8,640 nucleotides of DNA from an uncultured Clostridia bacterium (GTDB lineage: Bacteria; Bacillota; Clostridia; Oscillospirales; Acutalibacteraceae), in NCBI GenBank assembly GCA_945971755.1, contig CAMFPJ010000057.1, forward strand, positions 1-8,640, read 5' to 3'. Under the pieces are notes generated by a model, which did no database searches, was not told the DNA's origin, and worked only from the letters and a program-made list of their open reading frames with translations. This document shows positions 1-6,612 of this stretch, piece by piece. Each line of letters opens with the position of its first letter. The stretch's first letter is position 1. A program made the position numbers and the translations under genes.

Positions 1-404
1 CAATTCTTGTTCGCGGAAACGCAACGGGCGATGTTGTCTTTTACGGCAAGGGTGCGGGAAAGCTTCCCACTGCTTCAGCGGTTGTTGCAGATGTTATTGA
101 CTGCGCAAGAAATGCCGATAAGAGAAAGCCTTTCGGCTGGGGAGATACAGTAGAGAACTATGTAGTAGATTTTGATACCGACGCAAATCCACTTTATGTT
201 CGAGCCAAGACAGAACATAAAGAAACAGCAAAAACTGTAATTGAAAATGCAATCGGCGAAATCAAACTTTTAACCTTTGACGGCGCTCCCGATGATGAAA
301 TTGCGTTCGTTACAAAATGTGACGAAGAAAGAAAACTCGTTTGTGCACTTGATAATATTTCGGAGATAAAAATTGAATCTCTTATCAGAATTACAGATTA
401 TTGA
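1..404 (+). CDS. hom: Homoserine dehydrogenase, C-terminal part (5' truncated by window edge)
   Basis: Reading from base 3, an open frame of 133 residues ends at TGA 402-404. Homoserine dehydrogenase reduces aspartate semialdehyde to homoserine with NAD(P)H, at the branch to threonine and methionine. The visible part begins with the typical end of the catalytic domain: GNATGDVVFYGKGAGKLPTA, followed by a SAVVADVIDCAR helix. After it comes a tail of about 90 residues (YVRAKTEH near residue 63, then a beta-alpha rich segment ending ESLIRITDY). Its position and length fit the C-terminal ACT-like regulatory domain of Gram-positive enzymes, although the sequence there is diverged. The NAD(P)-binding domain lies outside the window. 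lysC starts 24 bases downstream, so the two enzymes flanking aspartate semialdehyde formation are probably co-transcribed. The family assignment is secure; the ACT call is inference. Confidence 0.9.
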   Translation, partial: ILVRGNATGDVVFYGKGAGKLPTASAVVADVIDCARNADKRKPFGWGDTVENYVVDFDTDANPLYVRAKTEHKETAKTVIENAIGEIKLLTFDGAPDDEIAFVTKCDEERKLVCALDNISEIKIESLIRITDY

Positions 405-417
405 TAAATTTCCTGTG

Positions 418-423
418 AGGTGA
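418..423 (+). promoter_or_regulatory. Ribosome-binding site that decides the lysC start
   Basis: AGGTGA lies six to seven bases upstream of ATG 429. A longer frame could open at GTG 420, but that codon is part of this Shine-Dalgarno sequence and has no site of its own. ATG 429 is therefore the better start. Confidence 0.7.
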
Positions 424-428
424 AATAT

Positions 429-1637
429 ATGGGACTTATTGTTCAAAAATTCGGCGGAAGTTCAGTTGCAAATGCCGAAAGAGTTATGAACGTTGCCAAA
501 ATTGTTACGGATACTTACCGTGAGGGCAATGACGTTGTAGTGGTTGTCTCTGCTCAGGGCGACACAACAGACGAACTAATTGAAAAGGCTTACGAAATTA
601 CAGACAAGCCGTCAAAAAGAGAAATGGATATGCTCCTTACATCCGGCGAGCAAATTTCCATCGCACTTCTTGCAATGGCGATTGAAAAACTGGGCTGCCC
701 GGCTGTATCGCTTCTTGGTTGGCAGGCAGGCTTTAACACAAGCTCTGCATACGGTACCGCAAGAATTAAATCGGTTAAGGCTGACAGGATTCGTGCTGAA
801 GTTGACCGTCACAACATTGTAGTTGTTGCAGGCTTCCAAGGAATAAATAAATATGACGATTTAACAACTCTCGGTCGCGGAGGCAGTGACACAAGCGCAG
901 TTGCAATTGCAGCGGCCATGCACGCTGACCGTTGCCAGATTTATACTGATGTTGAGGGTGTTTTCACGGCTGACCCGAGAAAAGTGCCGAACGCTCAAAA
1001 GCTTCAGGAAATTACTTATGATGAAATGCTTGAGCTTGCCACTCTCGGCGCACAGGTTCTTAATAACCGTTCGGTTGAAATGGCAAAAAAATACAATGTA
1101 AAAGTTGAGGTTCTTTCAAGTCTTAAAAGAGTTCCCGGAACAATCGTTAAGGAGGTTGCTAAAATGGAAAAAATGCTTATCAGAGGTGTAACAAAAGACA
1201 CAGACGTTGCACGTATTTCAGTTACAAAAATTTCAAACACACCGGGTGTTGCTTTTAAGCTTTTCTCGGTTCTTGCAAAACACAAAATCAATGTTGATAT
1301 TATTTTACAGTCAGTTGGCCGCGACACCACAAAGGATATTACCTTTACGGTTTCAAAGGGTAACGCCGAAGAAGCAGTTGCCTGCATTGCGGACACATTT
1401 GACATTTCGCCCGAGGATATTATTTGCGATACAAATGTGGCAAAGGTTTCTATTGTGGGCGCAGGTATGGAGTCACACCCCGGCACAGCCGCAAAAATGT
1501 TTGAGGCTCTTTATGACCGCGACATTAATATAGATATGATTGCAACAAGCGAAATCAAAATTTCTGTTCTTATTGACATTAACGATGCAGACAAGGCTGT
1601 TTCTGCAATACACAAAGCATTTTTCCCTGAAGAGTAA
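429..1637 (+). CDS. lysC: Aspartate kinase, feedback-regulated, LysC type
   Basis: Aspartokinase phosphorylates aspartate to 4-aspartyl phosphate, the committed step towards lysine, threonine, methionine and diaminopimelate. From ATG 429 the protein has 402 residues, the normal length for the monofunctional Gram-positive enzyme. The amino-acid kinase domain fills about residues 1-230: KFGGSS at 7-12, TSGEQIS at 71-77, GWQAGF at 97-102, the GRGGSDTSA nucleotide/aspartate loop at 149-157 and YTDVEGVFTADPR at 172-184. Two ACT domains follow (about 262-325 and 338-400). The first contains SNTPGVAFKLFSVLA and the second SIVGAGMESHPGTAAKMFEAL, the usual arrangement for allosteric control by lysine and/or threonine; which effector applies cannot be read from sequence. 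It sits 24 bases after hom and 33 before glyA. A strong internal start at codon 246 (see separate entries) suggests that a beta subunit is also produced from this gene. Confidence 0.97.
   Translation: MGLIVQKFGGSSVANAERVMNVAKIVTDTYREGNDVVVVVSAQGDTTDELIEKAYEITDKPSKREMDMLLTSGEQISIALLAMAIEKLGCPAVSLLGWQAGFNTSSAYGTARIKSVKADRIRAEVDRHNIVVVAGFQGINKYDDLTTLGRGGSDTSAVAIAAAMHADRCQIYTDVEGVFTADPRKVPNAQKLQEITYDEMLELATLGAQVLNNRSVEMAKKYNVKVEVLSSLKRVPGTIVKEVAKMEKMLIRGVTKDTDVARISVTKISNTPGVAFKLFSVLAKHKINVDIILQSVGRDTTKDITFTVSKGNAEEAVACIADTFDISPEDIICDTNVAKVSIVGAGMESHPGTAAKMFEALYDRDINIDMIATSEIKISVLIDINDADKAVSAIHKAFFPEE
1148..1166 (+). promoter_or_regulatory. Internal translation start site inside lysC (perfect Shine-Dalgarno plus ATG)
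   Basis: TAAGGAGG at 1148-1155 is a full eight-base complement to the canonical 16S rRNA 3' end. Eight bases later comes ATG 1164-1166, in frame with lysC (codon 246). This site is stronger than the AGGTGA of lysC itself. The position, between the kinase domain and the first ACT domain, is where Bacillus subtilis aspartokinase II and Corynebacterium aspartokinase are known to start their separately translated beta subunits. Confidence 0.75.
1164..1637 (+). other. lysC: Predicted LysC beta subunit (alternative in-frame product of lysC)
   Basis: Translation from ATG 1164 would give a 157-residue protein identical to the C-terminal part of LysC (MEKMLIRGVTKDTDV onward), containing both ACT domains and no kinase domain. 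In known alpha2beta2 aspartokinases such a subunit assembles with full-length alpha and forms the effector-binding sites. The evidence here is the perfect Shine-Dalgarno and its placement at the domain boundary. Production of the short form is inferred. This is not a separate gene and should be recorded as an alternative-initiation isoform. Confidence 0.65.
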
Positions 1638-1656
1638 AATTTAGCATAATTAAAAC

Positions 1657-1661
1657 GGAGG
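1657..1661 (+). promoter_or_regulatory. Ribosome-binding site of glyA
   Basis: GGAGG is followed by a nine-base spacer to ATG 1671. It supports this start over the in-frame ATG at 1683, which would be 21 bases away. Confidence 0.7.
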
Positions 1662-1670
1662 ACGTAATAA

Positions 1671-2924
1671 ATGTACAGTAACATGATTGATACCATTGGA
1701 TTTATCTCAAACAGCGACCCTGAGCTTGCTGCCGCAATGAACGAGGAGCTTACAAGACAGAAACAGAACATTGAGCTTATTGCAAGCGAGAACATTGTTT
1801 CTCCCGAGGTTATGGCTGCAATGGGAAGTATTCTTACAAATAAGTATGCTGAAGGCTATTCGGGTCACCGCTATTACGGCGGATGCCAATATGTTGACAA
1901 GGTTGAGGATATTGCCTGCGAAAGACTTAAAAAGCTTTTCGGCGCAGAGTATGTTAACGTTCAGCCTCACTCAGGTGCACAGGCAAACTTGGCTGTTTAT
2001 TTTGCACTTCTTATGCCCGGTGACACAGTAATGGGTATGAATCTTGCCGAGGGCGGCCATTTAACGCACGGCTCACCTGTTAATATGTCAGGAAAGTATT
2101 ATAACTTTGTTCCTTACGGCATCAATGATGAAGGTTACATTGATTATGAAAAATTTGAACAATTAGTTAAAGAGAATAAGCCGAAACTCGTTGTTGCAGG
2201 CGCTTCTGCCTACCCGAGAGTAATTGATTTTGAGAGAATGGCAAACATTGCTCACGAAAACGGCGCTTATTTAATGGTTGACATGGCTCACATTGCAGGT
2301 CTTATTGCCGCAGGCGTTCACCCGTCACCCGTTCCTTATGCCGATGTTGTTACATCAACAACACACAAGACTCTTCGCGGCCCTCGCGGAGGTATTATTC
2401 TTTGCAAGGACGCAGAATTCGGCAAACAGTTTAACAAAGCTATTTTCCCCGGCACACAGGGCGGCCCGCTTATGCACGTTATTGCAGGTAAAGCAGTATG
2501 CTTCGGCGAGGCTCTTAAGCCGGAGTTTAAGGAATATCAGAAAAAGGTAGTAGAAAACGCTGAGGCTCTTGCCGAGGGTCTTACAAAGAGAGGCATTAAC
2601 CTTGTTTCCGGCGGAACAGACAATCACTTAATGCTTGTTGACCTTCGTTCAATCGGTGTTACGGGCAAAGAGCTTGAAAGAAGACTTGACGAGGTTCATA
2701 TTACCGCCAACAAGAACGCTATCCCCAATGACCCCGAGAAGCCTTTTGTTACAAGCGGTATCCGCCTCGGTACACCCGCTGTTACAACAAGAGGTATGGG
2801 TACGGCAGAAATGGATGAAATTGCAGAGTGCATTTACCTTGCTGCAACTGATTTTGAAAATAAAAAAGAAGAAATTACAAATCGTGTTGCATCACTTGTT
2901 GCACGTTTCCCCTTATATGAATAA
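1671..2924 (+). CDS. glyA: Serine hydroxymethyltransferase
   Basis: This PLP enzyme converts serine and tetrahydrofolate to glycine and 5,10-methylene-tetrahydrofolate in the cytosol, the main source of one-carbon units for purines, thymidylate and methionine. The 417-residue length matches bacterial SHMT. Visible family motifs include IELIASEN near residue 35, YAEGYSGHRYYGG at 59-71 (catalytic glutamate at 61), VQPHSGAQAN at 97-106, the cofactor aspartate and histidine in VDMAHIAGL (Asp204, His207) and the PLP-lysine motif STTHKTLRGPRGG with Lys233. The C-terminal RLGTPAVTTRGM signature is also present. The gene lies between lysC and dapF, with gaps of 33 and 45 bases, and appears to be part of the same operon. 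It could also cleave other beta-hydroxy amino acids as a side activity, but nothing points to a specialised paralogue. Confidence 0.98.
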   Translation: MYSNMIDTIGFISNSDPELAAAMNEELTRQKQNIELIASENIVSPEVMAAMGSILTNKYAEGYSGHRYYGGCQYVDKVEDIACERLKKLFGAEYVNVQPHSGAQANLAVYFALLMPGDTVMGMNLAEGGHLTHGSPVNMSGKYYNFVPYGINDEGYIDYEKFEQLVKENKPKLVVAGASAYPRVIDFERMANIAHENGAYLMVDMAHIAGLIAAGVHPSPVPYADVVTSTTHKTLRGPRGGIILCKDAEFGKQFNKAIFPGTQGGPLMHVIAGKAVCFGEALKPEFKEYQKKVVENAEALAEGLTKRGINLVSGGTDNHLMLVDLRSIGVTGKELERRLDEVHITANKNAIPNDPEKPFVTSGIRLGTPAVTTRGMGTAEMDEIAECIYLAATDFENKKEEITNRVASLVARFPLYE

Positions 2925-2957
2925 AAACTAATCGCTCATCATATCTTTTCTTTGAAC

Positions 2958-2962
2958 GGAGG
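2958..2962 (+). promoter_or_regulatory. Ribosome-binding site that decides the dapF start
   Basis: GGAGG sits seven bases before ATG 2970 and only four before the adjacent ATG 2967. An in-frame TTG at 2952 lies upstream of this site and cannot be served by it. ATG 2970 also gives the standard DapF amino terminus (MNFVKMHGAGND). Confidence 0.7.
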
Positions 2963-2969
2963 AGATATG

Positions 2970-3800
2970 ATGAATTTTGTAAAGATGCACGGCGCAGGTA
3001 ATGATTACATATATATAGATGCGTTCAGAGAAAAGGTTGAAAACCCCGAGTCGCTTGCCGTTAAACTCAGCAAACCTCATTTCGGAATAGGCGCAGACGG
3101 AATTGTTATTTTAAGCCGTGACAAAAACGCGGATTGCTTTGCGGATATTTACAATGCAGACGGTTCAAGGGCAAAAATGTGCGGAAACGCAATGCGTTGC
3201 GCAGCAAAATTTCTTTATGACCGCAGAAAAATCAGCGGAACGACAGCCCTTATCAACACTCTTTCGGGAATTAAAACCGTAATTCTTGAGGCAGAGAACG
3301 GAAAGGCAATTTCCGCAACGGTTAATATGGGAAAACCGGTACTCAACGGAAAGTCAATACCCACAAGATTTGGCGATTCGGTTGTTAAAAACAAAAGCAT
3401 TTTTGTTTATGACAGATATTTTGATGTAACGTGCGTTTCCATGGGTAATCCCCATTGCGTAACATTTTGCGAAGACCCTGATTTAATTGATTTCGGTATT
3501 TACGGTTGCCGATTTGAAAATCACGAGATGTTCCCCGAGAGAATTAACGCTGAATTTGTCAGCGTTATCGGAAAAAACCGCTTGAAAGCAAGGGTTCACG
3601 AGCGTGGCTCGGGCGAAACGCTTGCTTGCGGCACAGGCGCTTGCGCCGCAGCGGTTGCGTCGGTTTTACTTGGCTTTTGCGACCGAGAAAGTGAAATATC
3701 GGTTAATATGCCCGGTGGGGAACTTTTTGTGTGCTGGGCAAATGACGGAGATGTTTACCTTAACGGCCCTGCGGTTGAGGTTTTTACAGGAAAATTTTAG
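2970..3800 (+). CDS. dapF: Diaminopimelate epimerase
   Basis: DapF interconverts LL- and meso-diaminopimelate without a cofactor, using two cysteines as acid and base. The product goes to lysine (via LysA) and to peptidoglycan. From ATG 2970 the protein is 276 residues, the normal family size. It shows the N-terminal MHGAGNDYIYID, the first active-site segment DGSRAKMCGNAMRC with Cys71, MGNPHCV at 158-164, and the second segment ERGSGETLACGTGACAA with Cys220. The two halves form the pseudo-symmetric domains of the fold. The first motif reads CGNAMRC where many homologues have CGNGIRC; both catalytic cysteines are intact. dapL begins 15 bases downstream, so substrate-producing and substrate-using enzymes are adjacent. 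Start codon could alternatively be ATG 2967, one residue longer. Confidence 0.97.
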   Translation: MNFVKMHGAGNDYIYIDAFREKVENPESLAVKLSKPHFGIGADGIVILSRDKNADCFADIYNADGSRAKMCGNAMRCAAKFLYDRRKISGTTALINTLSGIKTVILEAENGKAISATVNMGKPVLNGKSIPTRFGDSVVKNKSIFVYDRYFDVTCVSMGNPHCVTFCEDPDLIDFGIYGCRFENHEMFPERINAEFVSVIGKNRLKARVHERGSGETLACGTGACAAAVASVLLGFCDRESEISVNMPGGELFVCWANDGDVYLNGPAVEVFTGKF

Positions 3801-3801
3801 T

Positions 3802-3808
3802 AGAGGTG
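3802..3808 (+). promoter_or_regulatory. Ribosome-binding site of dapL
   Basis: AGAGGTG lies directly after the dapF stop codon, with seven bases to ATG 3816. Confidence 0.6.
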
Positions 3809-3815
3809 AATAAAA

Positions 3816-5030
3816 ATGAAAATCAACGAAAACTTTTTGAAAATACAAAGCTCTTACCTTTTTTCAAATATCGCAAAAAAGGTAAATGCTTACACTGCGG
3901 CAAACCCGGACAAGCCGATTATCCGTCTTGGAATCGGTGACGTTACAAGACCCCTTGCGCCTGCCTGCATTGATGCTATGCACAAGGCAGTTGACGATAT
4001 GGCAGACGAAAAAACATTTATGGGTTACCCGCCCGAATACGGTCACAAGTGGATGCTTTCCGCTATTGCTGACAATGACTACCGCGCAAGAGGTGTTGAA
4101 ATTGATGAGAGCGAGATTTTTGTAAGCGACGGTGCAAAGTCTGACTGCGGTAACATCGGCGACATTCTTTCCACTCAGAACAAGGTTGCGGTTTGTGACC
4201 CTGTTTACCCTGTTTACGTTGACACAAACGTAATGGCAGGCAGAGCGGGAGACTTCTTAAACGGCAGTTGGACTAATATTTACTATATGCCCTGCACGGC
4301 TGAAAACAACTTCTTGCCTGAAATTCCAAGTGAAAAAGTTGATATTATTTATCTTTGCTTCCCCAATAACCCAACAGGTATGGCAATTACAAAGACCGAG
4401 CTTAAAAAATGGGTTGACTACGCTAACGAAAACGGTGCACTTATCCTTTTTGACTCCGCATACGAAGCATTTATTACAGAGGCAGATGTTCCCCATTCGA
4501 TTTATGAAATTGAGGGCGCTAAAACCTGTGCCATTGAGTTCAGAAGCTTTTCAAAAACAGCAGGCTTTACAGGTGTACGTTGCGGTTACACGGTAGTTCC
4601 CCACGACCTTAAAGCAGACGGCGTTGAATTAAACGCTCTTTGGGCAAGAAGGCAGGCAACCAAATTTAACGGTGTTTCTTACATAACACAGCGTGCCGCT
4701 CAAGCTGTTTATTCAGACGAGGGCAAGAAGCAAGTTCGAGACATTATTGCATATTATCAGAAAAACGCAAAGACAATTTTTAACGGACTTAAAGATTGCG
4801 GCTTTACGGTTTACGGTGCGGTTAACTCACCTTACGTTTGGCTTAAAACTCCCGACGGAATGGGTAGCTGGGAATTCTTTGATACACTTCTTAATGAGAT
4901 TCAGGTTGTGGGCACACCCGGTGAGGGCTTTGGTCCCAGCGGTGAGGGCTATTTCCGCCTTACTGCATTCGGTTCAGCGAAAAATACCGAAAAAGCAGTT
5001 GAAAGAATCAGAAATTATTTTGTGAAATAA
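3816..5030 (+). CDS. dapL: LL-diaminopimelate aminotransferase
   Basis: DapL is a class I/II fold-type I aminotransferase that makes LL-diaminopimelate from tetrahydrodipicolinate in a single step with glutamate as amino donor, bypassing the succinylase, acetylase and dehydrogenase routes. The 404-residue protein opens with the family-typical NENFLKIQSSYLFSNIAKKV and IIRLGIGDVTRPL. It carries FPNNPTG (Asn185), the cofactor aspartate in LFDSAYEAFI (Asp213, Tyr216), the PLP lysine in EFRSFSKTAGFTG (Lys247) and FRLTAFG near the C terminus, with the substrate-carboxylate arginine at about 381. The N-terminal pattern and the neighbouring dapF separate it from general aspartate aminotransferases. 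It is 15 bases after dapF and 13 before purB. dapA and dapB are not in the window and must lie elsewhere. Confidence 0.96.
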   Translation: MKINENFLKIQSSYLFSNIAKKVNAYTAANPDKPIIRLGIGDVTRPLAPACIDAMHKAVDDMADEKTFMGYPPEYGHKWMLSAIADNDYRARGVEIDESEIFVSDGAKSDCGNIGDILSTQNKVAVCDPVYPVYVDTNVMAGRAGDFLNGSWTNIYYMPCTAENNFLPEIPSEKVDIIYLCFPNNPTGMAITKTELKKWVDYANENGALILFDSAYEAFITEADVPHSIYEIEGAKTCAIEFRSFSKTAGFTGVRCGYTVVPHDLKADGVELNALWARRQATKFNGVSYITQRAAQAVYSDEGKKQVRDIIAYYQKNAKTIFNGLKDCGFTVYGAVNSPYVWLKTPDGMGSWEFFDTLLNEIQVVGTPGEGFGPSGEGYFRLTAFGSAKNTEKAVERIRNYFVK

Positions 5031-5036
5031 AAGGAG
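5031..5036 (+). promoter_or_regulatory. Ribosome-binding site of purB
   Basis: AAGGAG follows the dapL stop codon immediately, with a seven-base spacer to ATG 5044. Confidence 0.65.
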
Positions 5037-5043
5037 AAGCGAA

Positions 5044-6474
5044 ATGAAAGACATTTACGAAAGCCCCCTTAATTCAAGATACTCGAGCAAGGAGATGAAA
5101 TATATTTTCTCTCCCGACTTCAAATTCAAAACATGGAGAAAGCTTTGGATTGCTCTTGCGGAGAGTGAAATGGAGTTAGGTCTTAACATAACTCAGGAAC
5201 AGATTGACGAGCTTAAGGCACACGCTGAAGATATTAACTACGAAGTAGCCGAGGCTTATGAAAAGGAATTTCGCCACGATGTTATGAGCCATGTTCACGC
5301 TTACGGTGAGCTTTGCCCAAATGCTAAGGGTATTATTCACCTTGGCGCAACCTCTTGCTTTGTGGGTGACAACACAGACGTTATCACTATGACCGAGGGC
5401 TTAAAGCTTGTAAGGAAAAAACTCGTAAACCTTATTGATATTCTTTCAAAATTTGCTCTCCGATACAAGGATATGCCTTGCCTTGCTTATACACATTACC
5501 AGCCTGCACAGCCCACAACTGTTGGTAAGCGCGCTTCGCTTTGGCTTTCAGACCTTGTAATGGATATGAATTCCCTTGAGTTCCAGATTTCACAAATGCG
5601 TCTTTTAGGTTCAAAGGGCACAACGGGCACACAGGCATCTTTCGTAGAACTTTTTGAGGGCGACTCGGAAAAAATCAAGGCTCTTGACAAAAAGGTTGCT
5701 CAAAAAGTCGGTTTTGAGTCCTGCTATATGGTTTCCGGTCAAACATATTCAAGAAAACTTGATTATAATGTTCTTTCCGTACTCTCACAGATTGCTCAAT
5801 CCGCTTACAAATTCTCAGGCGACCTTAGAATGTTACAGCACGAAAAAGAAATTGAAGAACCCTTTGAAAAAAAGCAGATTGGTTCATCTGCAATGGCTTA
5901 TAAGCGCAACCCCATGAGAAGTGAGAGAATTTCTTCACTTGCAAGATATGTTATAGCAGATTCAATTAACCCTGCAATTACCGCTTCAACACAGTGGTTT
6001 GAAAGAACTCTTGATGATTCCGCAAACAAGAGAATCAGCATTCCCGAAGCATTTCTTGCTATTGACGCTGTTCTTGAACTTTATATCAATGTTGTTTCGG
6101 GACTTGTTGTTTACCCCAAAATGATTGAAAAGCATTTGCTTGCAGAGCTTCCGTTTATGGCAACGGAAAATATTATGATGGCGGCTGTAAAAAAAGGCGG
6201 CGACAGACAGGAATTACACGAAAGAATTCGTGTTCACTCAATGGACGCAGGCAGAGTTGTTAAGGTTGAGGGCAAACCAAATGACCTTATTGACAGAATT
6301 GCCGCTGACGAGGCTTTCGGCATGACAAAAGAAGAAATCATGGCAACAATGAAGCCTGAGAATTTTGTGGGCAGAGCTCCTGAACAGGTTGTTGAGTTCA
6401 TTGAAGCAGAGGTTAAGCCGATTGTTGAAAAATACAAAAGCCTTTTAGGCGTTGAGGTTGAAATCAACGTATAA
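5044..6474 (+). CDS. purB: Adenylosuccinate lyase (long form)
   Basis: PurB removes fumarate from SAICAR to give AICAR and from adenylosuccinate to give AMP, two steps of purine synthesis. It is a member of the fumarase/aspartase superfamily and works as a tetramer whose active sites combine residues from several subunits. At 476 residues this is the longer type, resembling the eukaryotic enzyme more than the roughly 430-residue Bacillus one. Visible landmarks are RHDVMSHVHAYGE at 77-89, IHLGATSCFVGDN at 98-110, the catalytic histidine in THYQPAQPTT (His151), and the superfamily signature GSSAMAYKRNP at 280-290, with the mobile-loop serine at 281 or 282. The signature has alanine where many homologues have proline (AMPYKRNP). 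The C-terminal half is predicted to be largely helical. It is the last gene of the operon, and no strong terminator follows it before the pyr promoter. Confidence 0.97.
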   Translation: MKDIYESPLNSRYSSKEMKYIFSPDFKFKTWRKLWIALAESEMELGLNITQEQIDELKAHAEDINYEVAEAYEKEFRHDVMSHVHAYGELCPNAKGIIHLGATSCFVGDNTDVITMTEGLKLVRKKLVNLIDILSKFALRYKDMPCLAYTHYQPAQPTTVGKRASLWLSDLVMDMNSLEFQISQMRLLGSKGTTGTQASFVELFEGDSEKIKALDKKVAQKVGFESCYMVSGQTYSRKLDYNVLSVLSQIAQSAYKFSGDLRMLQHEKEIEEPFEKKQIGSSAMAYKRNPMRSERISSLARYVIADSINPAITASTQWFERTLDDSANKRISIPEAFLAIDAVLELYINVVSGLVVYPKMIEKHLLAELPFMATENIMMAAVKKGGDRQELHERIRVHSMDAGRVVKVEGKPNDLIDRIAADEAFGMTKEEIMATMKPENFVGRAPEQVVEFIEAEVKPIVEKYKSLLGVEVEINV

Positions 6475-6485
6475 TTTTTTAAGAA

Positions 6486-6515
6486 ATTTGTAAAATTTTA
6501 TTTACATTTGTAAAA
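6486..6515 (+). repeat. ATTTGTAAAA direct repeat and TTTACA/TGTAAA palindrome over the pyr promoter
   Basis: The ten-base sequence ATTTGTAAAA occurs at 6486-6495 and again at 6506-6515, exactly 20 bp (about two helical turns) apart. The second copy forms an inverted repeat TTTACA-TT-TGTAAA at 6501-6514, whose left half is also the candidate -35 hexamer. This could be an operator, or simple AT-rich sequence repeating by chance. It does not match the spacing of TnrA/GlnR, Rex or PurR boxes as I know them. Confidence 0.45.
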
Positions 6516-6529
6516 CGGTGTGATAAAAT
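6501..6529 (+). promoter_or_regulatory. Promoter of the pyrR-uraA unit
   Basis: TTTACA (6501-6506) as -35 and TAAAAT (6524-6529) as -10 are separated by exactly 17 bp. An extended -10 TG dinucleotide lies at 6521-6522. Transcription should begin near 6535-6537, leaving a leader of about 112 bases before the pyrR ATG. Confidence 0.7.
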
Positions 6530-6545
6530 AAAATTCAGTTGAGTT

Positions 6546-6576
6546 CCTTTAACTCGGTACAGAGATGCCGGCAAGG
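6546..6576 (+). promoter_or_regulatory. PyrR-binding hairpin (anti-antiterminator) with CAGAGA loop
   Basis: Upper stem CGGTA (6555-6559) pairs with TGCCG (6566-6570), including one U-G pair, and closes the hexaloop CAGAGA (6560-6565). A lower stem CCTT (6546-6549) with AAGG (6573-6576) is separated from it by an internal loop, TAACT against GC. The B. subtilis binding loops, as I recall them, have the same form (a CAGUC/GGCUG stem around CAGAGA). The stem bases differ but pair equivalently, which supports a conserved protein-binding structure. Confidence 0.85.
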
Positions 6577-6612
6577 GTTATAAAATAATCAAAGTTTAAG
6601 TGTGCCTTGCCG
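6569..6612 (+). promoter_or_regulatory. Antiterminator helix of the pyr leader
   Basis: CGGCAAGG (6569-6576) is an exact reverse complement of CCTTGCCG (6605-6612). The left strand includes the 3' arm of the PyrR hairpin and the right strand is most of the 5' arm of the terminator, so forming it excludes both. In addition, GATGCC (6564-6569) is complementary to GGCATC (6625-6630) in the terminator 3' arm. Confidence 0.8.

Noticed and set aside
420..428. Alternative GTG start of lysC three codons upstream of ATG 429
   Set aside because: The GTG is part of the AGGTGA Shine-Dalgarno used for ATG 429, and no other site precedes it; the family N terminus fits MGLIVQKFGG.
1016..1486. Minus-strand open frame of 156 codons antisense to lysC
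   Set aside because: It lies wholly inside a certain gene, its product resembles no family I know, and no promoter or ribosome-binding site was noticed; long antisense frames are common opposite codon-biased genes.
2952..2969. Alternative TTG start of dapF adding six residues
   Set aside because: It lies upstream of the GGAGG that serves ATG 2970 and would translate the ribosome-binding site itself.
2925..2969. Possible promoter or terminator in the 45-base glyA-dapF gap
   Set aside because: No -35/-10 pair with proper spacing and no hairpin with a T tract were found; only the dapF ribosome-binding site is supported.
6489..6506. TGTAAA-N6-TTTACA as a TnrA/GlnR operator
   Set aside because: The TGTNA/TNACA half-sites are eight bases apart rather than seven, and no nitrogen-assimilation gene is near.
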